Assembly: GCF_003852705.1 (NCBI RefSeq)
Contig: NZ_REFA01000003.1
Location: 1 to 64,000, forward strand
Length of the DNA stretch: 64,000 bases
Direction of reading: 5' to 3'
Source: Amniculibacterium aquaticum
GTDB taxonomy: Bacteria; Bacteroidota; Bacteroidia; Flavobacteriales; Weeksellaceae
Part shown: positions 35,058-43,197 of the stretch, one piece after another
Numbering within the stretch: position 1 is the first letter of the stretch
Layout of the letters: each line of letters begins with the position of its first letter
Notes under the pieces: generated by a model
What the model saw: only the letters and a program-made list of their open reading frames with translations
The model's database searches: none
Told to the model about the DNA's origin: nothing
Translations under genes and position numbers: made by a program

Positions 35058-36983
35058 TTAATCCAACGATTGATAAACAGAATTATTGCTCTTAAATTCA
35101 GGAACTATTAATTTTAAATGTTTCACCACTTCCATTTTGTCTCTTCGCATGGCCGCTTTTATAACCTTTCTGGTCATGTCATCGATGTCTTGGAAGCCTC
35201 TACAAGGATCTTTAGAGATCAAAATTTGCTTGTGATTGGTTGGCAATGTCGTCGTATCGTCGCTCAGCAATTCTTCGTACAGCTTTTCTCCGGGTCTTAG
35301 TCCTGTAAAGGTAATGGGAATATCCAGATGCGGTTCCAACCCGTATAATTTAATCATTCTGGTCGCTAAGTCTAAAATTTTCACCGGTTTGCCCATATCA
35401 AAAACATAGATTTCGCCTCCATTCCCCATTGCTCCAGCTTGCAACACCAATTCGCAAGCCTCGGGTATGGTCATAAAATATCGTACAATTTCCGGATGCG
35501 TGATGGTTACCGGTCCACCATTTTCTATTTGCATTCTAAAATGCGGAATTACAGATCCGTTGGATCCCAAAACATTTCCAAAACGGGTGGTGATGAACTT
35601 GGTATCGTTGCAATCTTCATTTTGCAAAGCTTGTACGAACAGCTCGGCCACTCTTTTGGAAGCCCCCATCACATTGGTCGGATTCACGGCTTTGTCTGTC
35701 GATACCATAACGAAACGATCTACCTTGTATTTGCATGCATACGAAGCCAATAATTTGGTTCCGTGTATATTAACGAAAATGGATTCGTGTGGATTTTCCT
35801 CAATCATCGGAACATGTTTGTAGGCCGCTGCGTGATAAACTACATCAAATTTGTATTCGGAGAACAACTCTTCCATACGGTAGCCGTTGGAAATATCCGC
35901 CAATACAAATTTGCAATTCAAATTGGGAAAAAATTGTCTGATCTCCAGTTCTAAAGAATACAAAGGGGTTTCGGCTTGATCCAAAATCAATAAAAAGGAA
36001 GGATTGTGTTTGGCTACTTGCCTTACAATTTCACTCCCGATAGATCCCGCACCACCGGTGACCAAAATTCTTTTGTTCGCAAGTTGTTCTTCTACCACTT
36101 GGTGTCCAATAGCTATGGACTTTCTATTCAGTAAATCTTCAATTTGAATTTTCTGAATTCCTCCTACCAAATCTTTATCTCTTAATTTCTGTATGGATGG
36201 GGCTTTTAATACTTTAATGTTCAGATCCATTAAAAAATTTACCCAAGCATTGATTTCTTGACGGGACAGGTTTTCTTTAATCAACAAAACGGCTTCTAAT
36301 TGTTGGTTTTCAACAAAATCTTTAGACAAACATTTTTTTGAGAATATATTTTTCCCTAATATTTTAGGAGCTCCATTTTCTTTTTTGTTCACCAAGAATC
36401 CCATCACTTCATAAGGACTGTTTGGACTGGTTATGATGGCCTTGGCAAAAGAAATGGCATCGTCATCGGTACCAAGGATCATAATCTTTTTCAAATATTT
36501 GGTTCTGTTGATATCGTTGATCAGTTTATACAATCCTCGAATGAACAGTCTAAATAAAAATAAAAAACCAAAGGCAACAGCGGAATACACCACCAATATC
36601 GGATTTCTTATGATGAATGAAGTAAATTTATACTGGTATAAATAATTGATGATTACCAATACAATCCCTGAAAACAGCATGACCAAAAAGAGTCTGAATA
36701 AATCGAAAAAAGTCGAGTGTCGTATGACGCCAGAAAAGCTACGAAACACCAGCATAAATACCACATTGACTCCAATTACTAATGATGCTTTCGTTGTAAA
36801 ATCCACCATTGAAGTGGGTCTAACATGAAGCATACCCAAGATAAAGTAAGTGAGATTGAATGCAAAAATTAAGATCAATACATCCACCAATAAGATGAAC
36901 CATCTTGGCGAATACCGGTTGTTGCTAAATTGTACGACCCAGGAAACAAAGTCTCTGAGTTTGCAATTGTTTTTAAAATTCAT
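35058..36983 (-). CDS. pglF: PglF/WbpM/CapD-type membrane UDP-HexNAc 4,6-dehydratase
   Basis: A 641-aa inner-membrane enzyme that converts UDP-GlcNAc to UDP-4-keto-6-deoxy-GlcNAc. Four membrane helices span about 28-150, a first Rossmann domain follows (about 165-290), then the catalytic short-chain dehydrogenase domain with VTGGAGSIGSE (about 308-318), AAYKHVPMIE, STDKA (about 428-432) and NVMGASKR with Met439 in place of the usual tyrosine and Lys443, as in PglF and FlaA1. It is the first gene of system B, but the enzymes for the next steps (PglE, PglD, PglC) end system A, so it probably serves both. Confidence 0.92.
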   Translation of the reverse strand: MNFKNNCKLRDFVSWVVQFSNNRYSPRWFILLVDVLILIFAFNLTYFILGMLHVRPTSMVDFTTKASLVIGVNVVFMLVFRSFSGVIRHSTFFDLFRLFLVMLFSGIVLVIINYLYQYKFTSFIIRNPILVVYSAVAFGFLFLFRLFIRGLYKLINDINRTKYLKKIMILGTDDDAISFAKAIITSPNSPYEVMGFLVNKKENGAPKILGKNIFSKKCLSKDFVENQQLEAVLLIKENLSRQEINAWVNFLMDLNIKVLKAPSIQKLRDKDLVGGIQKIQIEDLLNRKSIAIGHQVVEEQLANKRILVTGGAGSIGSEIVRQVAKHNPSFLLILDQAETPLYSLELEIRQFFPNLNCKFVLADISNGYRMEELFSEYKFDVVYHAAAYKHVPMIEENPHESIFVNIHGTKLLASYACKYKVDRFVMVSTDKAVNPTNVMGASKRVAELFVQALQNEDCNDTKFITTRFGNVLGSNGSVIPHFRMQIENGGPVTITHPEIVRYFMTIPEACELVLQAGAMGNGGEIYVFDMGKPVKILDLATRMIKLYGLEPHLDIPITFTGLRPGEKLYEELLSDDTTTLPTNHKQILISKDPCRGFQDIDDMTRKVIKAAMRRDKMEVVKHLKLIVPEFKSNNSVYQSLD

Positions 36984-37113
36984 GTTTTATGGTTATCTTT
37001 TAGTTTCTATTTTCTTACGAAATGAAAGGTTTAAAATAGTGCTCAGCGCAATCCCAGTACTACTTTCAGTGAAATGTCATATTCACAATCCTTTAATCAA
37101 TCGTTTAGACCTA

Positions 37114-37144
37114 CAAATATAAAATATTTCAACCCCCTTTCCAA
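37114..37144 (-). promoter_or_regulatory. Promoter of polysaccharide system B
   Basis: On the minus strand, TTG (plus-strand 37142-37144), 20 bp, then TATATTTG (37114-37121) fits the Bacteroidetes sigma-A promoter (TTG, about 19 bp, TAnnTTTG). The start point would be near 37107, leaving a leader of about 125 nt before pglF, long enough for post-transcriptional control. Confidence 0.7.
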
Positions 37145-37169
37145 GATGGGTATTGTATTTTTTTTAAGA

Positions 37170-37625
37170 TTATTTAAGATTCATTAACAGTTCATATTCA
37201 AAACCTCTCGACAACAAATACTTTACGGTTTTCATTTTTTTCTGATATTCTTTCAAACCTGATAGTTTGGAATAGTAAGTCTGATACTGTTTTTCCATTT
37301 CGTTTTCATAATCGGCATCGTCAATTTCATTCCAACATTTGGAAATTAATTTTTCGTTAATTTTTTTTTGTAAAAGGTTTAATTTTATCTTAACCCTACC
37401 CCAACCTTTCATGTAAAATTTGCCCCGAATATAGCTTCTCACAAAGCGTTCTTCGTTCAGGAAATTCTCTTGGATGAGATAGAGTAAAATCTCTTCTTTA
37501 GCCTCCGGTATCAGTACAAATTCACGCATCTTTTGCTCCACTTCTTCATGGCAGCGATCTTGATAAACGCAGTAGTTCGCCATTTTTTGTTTGATTTCCA
37601 GAAAAGTATAGACTTTTTTATCCAT
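37170..37625 (-). CDS. recX: RecX-family regulatory protein
   Basis: A 151-aa protein; the ATG at 37625 (MDKKVYTFLEI) is preferred to a TTG 9 bp upstream. It is built of three-helix repeats: QKMANYCVYQDRCHEEVEQKM, then LLYLIQENFLNEERFVRSYIRGKFYMKGWGRVKIK, the RecX signature with NEERFVRSY and GRxKI, then a third repeat. RecX binds RecA filaments and inhibits recombination. It stands alone, between the promoter of the polysaccharide locus and glyA. Confidence 0.88.
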   Translation of the reverse strand: MDKKVYTFLEIKQKMANYCVYQDRCHEEVEQKMREFVLIPEAKEEILLYLIQENFLNEERFVRSYIRGKFYMKGWGRVKIKLNLLQKKINEKLISKCWNEIDDADYENEMEKQYQTYYSKLSGLKEYQKKMKTVKYLLSRGFEYELLMNLK

Positions 37626-37735
37626 TGTTTTCAATTTCTATTCAGTGAAACAAAATTGCTGTTCTTTATTTTTTACAATCTTTCCGCAAAGATAAGACTC
37701 TAACAAAGTCCACGCAATTTGCATTTAAAGACAAG

Positions 37736-37774
37736 CAAAAAAAAACAGGTTTCGAAATTTGAATTCGAAACCTG
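37736..37774 (-). terminator. Terminator of glyA
   Basis: On the minus strand an 11-bp perfect stem (CAGGTTTCGAA and complement, 37746-37756 and 37764-37774) with a 7-nt loop is followed by nine or more T residues. It starts 22 bp after the glyA stop codon. Confidence 0.92.
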
Positions 37775-37796
37775 AAATTATTTGTTTTAAATGGAA

Positions 37797-39068
37797 TTAA
37801 AAGCTGAACAAAGGCCTACCTTCCATCATCGCATTCACCTTCTTACGAACATCTGCCAATACCGCATCGTTATTGATGTTATCCACAACATTCGAAATAA
37901 GTTCGGCAATGTTGTCCATTTCGTTTTCCACAAGACCTCTGGTAGTTATGGCAGCCGTACCCAAACGGATCCCCGAAGTGGTGAAGGCCGATTTGTCATC
38001 AAAAGGAACCATATTTTTATTACAAGTGATATCGGCTTTTACCAAAGCTTTTTCAGTTTCTTTACCGTTCACATTTTTATTTCTAAGATCGATCAGCATC
38101 AAGTGATTGTCGGTACCGCCGCTCACAATCTCGAAACCTCTATCCACCATGGATTTGGCCAAGGCTTGGGTGTTAGCAACCACTTGTTTGGCATAAATTC
38201 CGAAATTATCCGTCAATGCTTCACCGTAGGCAACCGCTTTGGCTCCGATCACATGCTCTAAAGGTCCACCTTGAATACCCGGAAAAACTGCAGAATCCAA
38301 TACGGCTGACATCATTTTCAATTCGCCTTTTGGAGTTTTGTGTCCGTAGGTATTTTCAAAATCTTTGCCCATCATGATCATCCCACCTCTCGGCCCACGC
38401 AGGGTTTTGTGCGTGGTCGTTGTAACCACATGACAATGTTCAAACGGAGAATTTAACAATCCTTTCGCAATAAGACCTGCCGGGTGTGCGATATCTGCCC
38501 AAAGTGTCGCTCCTACTTCGTCGGCTACTTCACGGAATTTTTTATAATCCAAATCGCGGGAATATGCAGAATAACCGGCGATAATCATTTTTGGTTTTTC
38601 ACGAAGGGCCACTTCACGCATTTGTTCGTAATCGATCCTTCCGGTTTCTCTATCGACACCGTAAGAACAAACTTGATACTGTATTCCTGAGAAATTCACA
38701 CCCGATCCGTGGGTAAGGTGACCGCCCATGGAAAGATCCATTCCCATGATTTTGTCTCCCGGCTTCAAAACGGCCAAATAAATGGCTGCATTGGCTTGAG
38801 AACCGGAATGCGGCTGAACATTCACATAATCGACACCGAATAATTTTTTAGCTCTTTCGATGGCTAGGGTTTCCACCTCGTCCACCACTTCGCAACCTCC
38901 ATAATATCTTCTTCCTGGATAGCCTTCAGCATATTTGTTGGTTAAAACGGAGCCCATCGCTGCCATCACCTCATTGGAAACGAAGTTTTCCGAAGCAATA
39001 AGTTCAATTCCGTGAGATTGTCTTTGTCTTTCTTTCTCGATCAGTTCGAATACAATATCTTGTGTCAT
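37797..39068 (-). CDS. glyA: Serine hydroxymethyltransferase
   Basis: A 423-aa PLP enzyme that interconverts serine and glycine with tetrahydrofolate, feeding one-carbon metabolism. The ATG at 39068 ([13 protein letters not shown]) gives the family N-terminus; the open frame upstream is not conserved. There are [11 protein letters not shown] (about 21-31), [12 protein letters not shown] (about 55-66), the PLP lysine Lys221 in [14 protein letters not shown], and the C-terminal [15 protein letters not shown]. The length is normal. An inverted repeat lies about 75-100 bp upstream. Confidence 0.97.
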   Translation of the reverse strand: MTQDIVFELIEKERQRQSHGIELIASENFVSNEVMAAMGSVLTNKYAEGYPGRRYYGGCEVVDEVETLAIERAKKLFGVDYVNVQPHSGSQANAAIYLAVLKPGDKIMGMDLSMGGHLTHGSGVNFSGIQYQVCSYGVDRETGRIDYEQMREVALREKPKMIIAGYSAYSRDLDYKKFREVADEVGATLWADIAHPAGLIAKGLLNSPFEHCHVVTTTTHKTLRGPRGGMIMMGKDFENTYGHKTPKGELKMMSAVLDSAVFPGIQGGPLEHVIGAKAVAYGEALTDNFGIYAKQVVANTQALAKSMVDRGFEIVSGGTDNHLMLIDLRNKNVNGKETEKALVKADITCNKNMVPFDDKSAFTTSGIRLGTAAITTRGLVENEMDNIAELISNVVDNINNDAVLADVRKKVNAMMEGRPLFSF

Positions 39069-39141
39069 TGTTAATTGTTTTAAAATTTTGAAAGGGCAAT
39101 TTAAGATTATTTCGCCACATGACAAAAGAAATGCATGCACA

Positions 39142-39166
39142 AAAGTCATCTAAAACGCATGACTTT
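39142..39166. repeat. Inverted repeat upstream of glyA
   Basis: AAAGTCAT (39142-39149) and ATGACTTT (39159-39166) are perfect 8-bp arms around a 9-nt spacer, in the gap between the nrdA terminator and glyA. They could be an operator or an RNA hairpin in the glyA leader. Confidence 0.5.
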
Positions 39167-39173
39167 CGACCAT

Positions 39174-39197
39174 AAAAAAACTCAGCCTAAGCCGAGT
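39174..39197 (-). terminator. Terminator of the nrd operon
   Basis: On the minus strand ACTCGGC and GCTGAGT (7-bp stem with one G-T wobble, loop TTAG) are followed by a run of seven T residues. It lies about 25 bp after the nrdA stop. Confidence 0.85.
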
Positions 39198-39221
39198 TCC
39201 TATTTATTCTTTTCAAAAAAA

Positions 39222-40877
39222 TTAAGCTTCACAAGAAGAGCAGGTCACAAAATTGACCATCAATTCTTTGGAAACCGAAGAACTTCTTTGGTAATACAAT
39301 GTTTTCACGCCCTTTTTCCATGCTTCAATCATCAGATAATTGACATCTTTTACCGGCATGGTGGACGGAATTTGCAAGTTCAAGGATTGAGTTTGATCGA
39401 TATATTGCTGTCTTTGAGCTGCTTGGGAGATAATTTCCATTGGCGAAATCTCTCTAAATGTCTTGAACACTGCTTTTTCCTCGTCAGACAATTCGGTCAT
39501 GTGTTGTACAGAACCGTGGTTCAGCATGATGGTTCTCCAAGTTTCTTCGTTGTCCAATCCTTTTTCTTCCAACAATTTCGCAAGATATTTATTCTTACGC
39601 ATAAAGTTTCCTTTTGCCAAACCTGCTTTGTAATAATTGGATGCGAAAGGTTCGATTCCTGGGGAAGTTTGTCCCAAAATTGCCGAGCTGGAAGTGGTTG
39701 GAGCAATCGCCATCAGGGTGGTATTTCTCATTCCGTAGCCTTTCAGCAACTCGGGTTCACCGTAAATATTTGCAAGTTCTCTGGACGCTTGTTCGGCCTG
39801 TTCCTTGATCTGTCTGAAAGCTCTAGCATTGAACTGAGTCGCTTCGAAACTCTCGAAAGGGATCATATTTTTTTGTAAATACGAATGGTATCCTAAAACG
39901 CCCAAACCTAAAGCTCTGTGTCTGATGGCAAAGTTTCTGGCGCCTTGCAAGTAGAAATTACCTTCGGTTTTTTCGATAAATTCCGATAGTACGGCATCCA
40001 AGAAATAGATGGCCAATTTCACCGCGTTGGTATCTTTCCATTCGTCGTACAACTCCAAGTTCATGGAAGACAAACAGCAGATGAAACTTTCTTCCAAGGT
40101 GGATGGCAGCATAATTTCCGAGCAAAGATTGCTGGCATTAATGGTCATTCCGTGGTCTTTATAGACTTGAGGTTTGTTTCTATTCACATTATCCGTGAAG
40201 AAAATGTAAGGCAATCCTTTTTGTTGGCGACTCTCCAACACTCTCGCCCAAATTTTTCTTTTTTCGGTATCGCCTTCAATCATGTCTTGCATCCAATAAT
40301 CCGGCACACAAACCCCTGTAAACAAGTTTTGGATCGGACTTCCGATGTCTTTTATGGATAAAAATTCTTCGATATCTCCGTGGTCAATATCCAAATATGC
40401 TGCAAAAGCGCCTCTTCTCACACCACCTTGCGAAACCACATCCATAGCGGTATCAAACAGCTTCATGAAAGATACGGCTCCTGAAGATTTCCCGTTATCC
40501 GTAACGGCAGTACCACGGTTTCTAAGTTCGCCAAAATATCCGGAAGTACCGCCACCAATTTTGGTTTGCATAATGACTTCTCCCATTTTTCCGGTAATCC
40601 CTTCGATACTGTCCGGGACATGAACATTAAAACAAGAAATTGGCAACCCCCTTTGTGTCCCCATATTAGCCCAAACGGGTGATGAAAAAGAAATCCATCC
40701 TTTCACAATCATTTCCTTGAAGGCCGGTTGCAACTCGGGCTTGTACAATCTTTTAGCTGCCGATGTGGTAATTCTGTCTATGGCTCCTTCAACGGTTTCG
40801 CCTTTTAACAGATACCCTCTGTTGAGCATTTGTTCGGACTCTTCGTTGAGCCACCATATATTTAGATTTTCTTCCAT
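39222..40877 (-). CDS. nrdA: Class I ribonucleotide reductase, alpha (catalytic) subunit without ATP-cone
   Basis: A 551-aa subunit that reduces ribonucleoside diphosphates. The ATG at 40877 (MEENLNIWWLNE) is preferred to a TTG 18 bp upstream. Active-site parts are Cys82 in PISCFN (redox pair), Asn250-Cys252-Glu254 in SNLCSEI (thiyl radical site), Cys267/268 in FICCLSSMNL, TLYYQRS (the radical-transfer tyrosine pair) and the C-terminal TCSSC for re-reduction. It begins directly in the ten-helix domain and has no N-terminal ATP-cone. It is the last gene of the nrdB-ORF-nrdA operon. Confidence 0.95.
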   Translation of the reverse strand: MEENLNIWWLNEESEQMLNRGYLLKGETVEGAIDRITTSAAKRLYKPELQPAFKEMIVKGWISFSSPVWANMGTQRGLPISCFNVHVPDSIEGITGKMGEVIMQTKIGGGTSGYFGELRNRGTAVTDNGKSSGAVSFMKLFDTAMDVVSQGGVRRGAFAAYLDIDHGDIEEFLSIKDIGSPIQNLFTGVCVPDYWMQDMIEGDTEKRKIWARVLESRQQKGLPYIFFTDNVNRNKPQVYKDHGMTINASNLCSEIMLPSTLEESFICCLSSMNLELYDEWKDTNAVKLAIYFLDAVLSEFIEKTEGNFYLQGARNFAIRHRALGLGVLGYHSYLQKNMIPFESFEATQFNARAFRQIKEQAEQASRELANIYGEPELLKGYGMRNTTLMAIAPTTSSSAILGQTSPGIEPFASNYYKAGLAKGNFMRKNKYLAKLLEEKGLDNEETWRTIMLNHGSVQHMTELSDEEKAVFKTFREISPMEIISQAAQRQQYIDQTQSLNLQIPSTMPVKDVNYLMIEAWKKGVKTLYYQRSSSVSKELMVNFVTCSSCEA

Positions 40878-40919
40878 TCTTATTTTTCTTTTCAACTGTT
40901 ATATTTCCTAAACAAACGA

Positions 40920-41192
40920 CTAGGACACTTGTAATTCTTTATTTTCAACCCATTCAAACTTCTTGGTTCTTTCCAATTCGCCGACCTTCACTTTGTTGAT
41001 GTGCGTAAAGGTTAGTTGATGATCTTTTTCGGAAAACTGCAAGGCCTTTTTTATGCAATAATCAATTTTGTAACCTACTGCAATACACACGCGGTGTTCT
41101 CCTACTTTTGCCATGGCCATATAAATGTATTGGCCAAGCTTAAAATTTTCTGATTGGATGTAATCGATTTCAGATTTAATATCTTGTGTCAT
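40920..41192 (-). CDS. Small conserved-looking protein between nrdB and nrdA
   Basis: A 90-aa hypothetical protein; the ATG at 41192 (MTQDIKSEIDYIQ) is chosen since upstream codons overlap nrdB out of frame and look unconserved. It is soluble, mixed alpha/beta, with two cysteines (HRVCIAVGYKIDYCIKKAL). It lies 28 bp after nrdB and 42 bp before nrdA, so it is coexpressed with the reductase. I do not recognise a family. A link to dNTP supply or reductase assembly is inferred only from position. Confidence 0.75.
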   Translation of the reverse strand: MTQDIKSEIDYIQSENFKLGQYIYMAMAKVGEHRVCIAVGYKIDYCIKKALQFSEKDHQLTFTHINKVKVGELERTKKFEWVENKELQVS

Positions 41193-41220
41193 TTGGGTAA
41201 AGGGTGTTGGTATTCGATGT

Positions 41221-42195
41221 TTAGAAAAGGTCGTTGGCGGTGATGCTCTTGTCGTGTTTGGTATAATCAACAGGTCTTTTTGCAAAGAAATCGTCCATGG
41301 AATTGGCAAAAACTTCTTCTTCAAACCAAACCATAGGCTTGTATTCTTCAGCCGTAACATTGTATCTCAAATTCATACCGATTTTCTTTAAACTATCGTC
41401 CACACGGAATTTCATGAAATTCAGGAGATTTTCTTTGGTAGCATGGTCAATTTCTCCCAATTCAAAAATCCAATCCAAGATTTCGGCTTCCAATTCTACC
41501 GATTGGTCCACCAAAGTATAAATATCATCAATGTCCGAATCCGTCAATAAATCGGGTTGTTCTTCTCTAATTTTATTAATTAGATAAATTCCTGCATTGG
41601 CATGAATTTGCTCGTCAACAGAAGTCCACGCAATGATGTTGGAAACATTTTTCATAAATCCTTTGAAACGGGTGAACGAAAGGATGATGGCAAATTGGGA
41701 GAATAAAGAAACATTTTCTATCAAAATACTAAACAACAGCAAGGACGATACATACTCTTTTTCTGTGGTTGCATTGGCATGTTTCAGAACATTCGAAAGG
41801 AAATCAATTCTTTTTTTAATTGCTGGAATTTCTACCACTTTTGTGAACTCGTCGTTGTATCCCAAAACTTCTAACAATCGAGAATATGCTTCGGAATGGC
41901 GGAACTCGCATTCGGCAAAAGTAGCTCCCAAACCGTTAAGTTCAGGTTTTGGCATGTGATTATACAGGTTTCCCCAAAAAGTTTTTACCGAAACTTCGAT
42001 TTGAGCAATGGCTAAAAGTGCATTTTTGATGGCATTTTTTTCATGAGGCTCCAATTGTGAATGGAAGTCTTGTATATCGGCTGTAAAATCGATTTCGGAA
42101 TGTACCCAAAAGGATTTGTTGATCGCTTCAATAAATTGTAATACCTCAGGGTATTCAAAAGGTTTGTAGTTGACTCTTTTCTCAAAAATTCCCAT
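41221..42195 (-). CDS. nrdB: Class I ribonucleotide reductase, beta (radical-generating) subunit
   Basis: A 324-aa ferritin-like subunit that holds the diiron-tyrosyl radical. Ligands are visible: Glu97 and His100 in ECEFRHSEAY with the radical tyrosine at Tyr104 (the E-x2-H-x3-Y spacing of class Ia), then the Glu of IENVSLF and the Glu-x2-His of SVDEQIHANAG. There is no N-terminal ATP-cone, which some Bacteroidetes NrdB proteins carry. The C-terminus (KSITANDLF) would dock into NrdA. It is the first gene of the operon. Confidence 0.95.
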   Translation of the reverse strand: MGIFEKRVNYKPFEYPEVLQFIEAINKSFWVHSEIDFTADIQDFHSQLEPHEKNAIKNALLAIAQIEVSVKTFWGNLYNHMPKPELNGLGATFAECEFRHSEAYSRLLEVLGYNDEFTKVVEIPAIKKRIDFLSNVLKHANATTEKEYVSSLLLFSILIENVSLFSQFAIILSFTRFKGFMKNVSNIIAWTSVDEQIHANAGIYLINKIREEQPDLLTDSDIDDIYTLVDQSVELEAEILDWIFELGEIDHATKENLLNFMKFRVDDSLKKIGMNLRYNVTAEEYKPMVWFEEEVFANSMDDFFAKRPVDYTKHDKSITANDLF

Positions 42196-42543
42196 ATCTA
42201 ATGCATTTTTAGAATTAATACTTGTGGTTAAAAAACTTTATTTCACTGAAAAACAATACGATGAAATAAAATTTGACAATAAAAAATTGGATTTTTTCTA
42301 CCCGAATGGATATGGACAAAAGTAAAAAAGAAAAGCCTATTTTGAAAGTTGAAACAGGTAATAAATATAAAAATCGACCTAAAAGTTTTCCACAAAAATA
42401 CAGGAAGCAGACAATCAATAAGATAGCGCATCAACCCTGCGTTAGAAGGCTATTTTGAAGAATTTAGGATTAAACAATAGCCAATAACAAATTAATAAAT
42501 AAAACATTACACTTAAACAATAGAACTTAAACCAATATTTAAT
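42196..42543. other. 348-bp intergenic region upstream of nrdB
   Basis: No gene or strong hairpin is seen. A possible -7 box TACTTTTG for the minus strand lies at 42317-42324 without a good -33 partner, and would give a leader of about 115 nt. One near-match to a DnaA box (TTTTCCACA) occurs at about 42386. The rest is AT-rich and featureless. Confidence 0.5.
42317..42324 (-). promoter_or_regulatory. Possible -7 box for the nrd operon
   Basis: TACTTTTG on the minus strand fits TAnnTTTG. No TTG is found at the expected distance upstream, so support is weak. Confidence 0.3.
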
Positions 42544-43194
42544 TTAAGAAAGCGAATCCCATTCGTTCAGAAATTGCTCTAAAAAAGAGTGCATAAATTG
42601 ATGCCTTTTTTCGGCCAATTCTTTGGCTTTTTCAGTATTCATCAGGTCTTTGAGCAACAACAATTTTTCGTAGAAATGATTGATGGTGGTTCCGTCAGAC
42701 TTTTTGTACTCTTCCTTTGTCATGTTTAACTTTGGCGGCATATCCGGGTGGTGCATCAAATTGTTTTTGAAACCTCCGAAATGAAAAGTTCTTGCGATAC
42801 CAATAGCTCCAATGGCATCCAACCGATCGGCATCTTGCACAATTTTCAATTCGATGGGGATTGTCTTTGGCAATGATCCTCTGTTTTTGAACGACAGGTG
42901 CTTGATGACAAACAAAACCTGCTCAATACAATCTTTTGGAACGCCAATAGAAGTTAAAAAGTCATTGGAAATGGACAGAGCCAAAGTTTCATCACCCTGA
43001 TGAAACTTTGGCTCTGCGATATCATGAAGTAGGGCTGCAAGCTGCACCACTACCAAGTTGCACTGTTCAGTTTTAGCAATAATTTCGGACAGTTTGTACA
43101 CCCTTTCAATATGAAACCAATCGTGACCGGCTTCAGCATTTTCCAACTTTAGTTTTACAAATGCTTTCGTTTGGGCAACCCACTGATCTTCCAT
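42544..43194 (-). CDS. HD-domain phosphohydrolase
   Basis: A 216-aa metal-dependent hydrolase of the YedJ/YpgQ type; the ATG at 43194 is preferred to the TTG just before it. The HD motifs are His near 20 (AGHDWFHIERVYKL), His-Asp in ALLHDIAEPKF (about 56-66) and a late Asp in IVQDADRLDAIGAIGIART (about 115-133). Such proteins hydrolyse nucleotides or other phosphoesters; the substrate here is unknown. It follows the FMN protein gene by 3 bp, so they share a transcript. Confidence 0.88.
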   Translation of the reverse strand: MEDQWVAQTKAFVKLKLENAEAGHDWFHIERVYKLSEIIAKTEQCNLVVVQLAALLHDIAEPKFHQGDETLALSISNDFLTSIGVPKDCIEQVLFVIKHLSFKNRGSLPKTIPIELKIVQDADRLDAIGAIGIARTFHFGGFKNNLMHHPDMPPKLNMTKEEYKKSDGTTINHFYEKLLLLKDLMNTEKAKELAEKRHQFMHSFLEQFLNEWDSLS

Positions 43195-43197
43195 CAA

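Noticed and set aside
42380-42395. DnaA box upstream of nrdB
   Set aside because: A single near-match (TTTTCCACA) in AT-rich DNA is expected by chance; there is no cluster of boxes and no dnaA or origin gene nearby.
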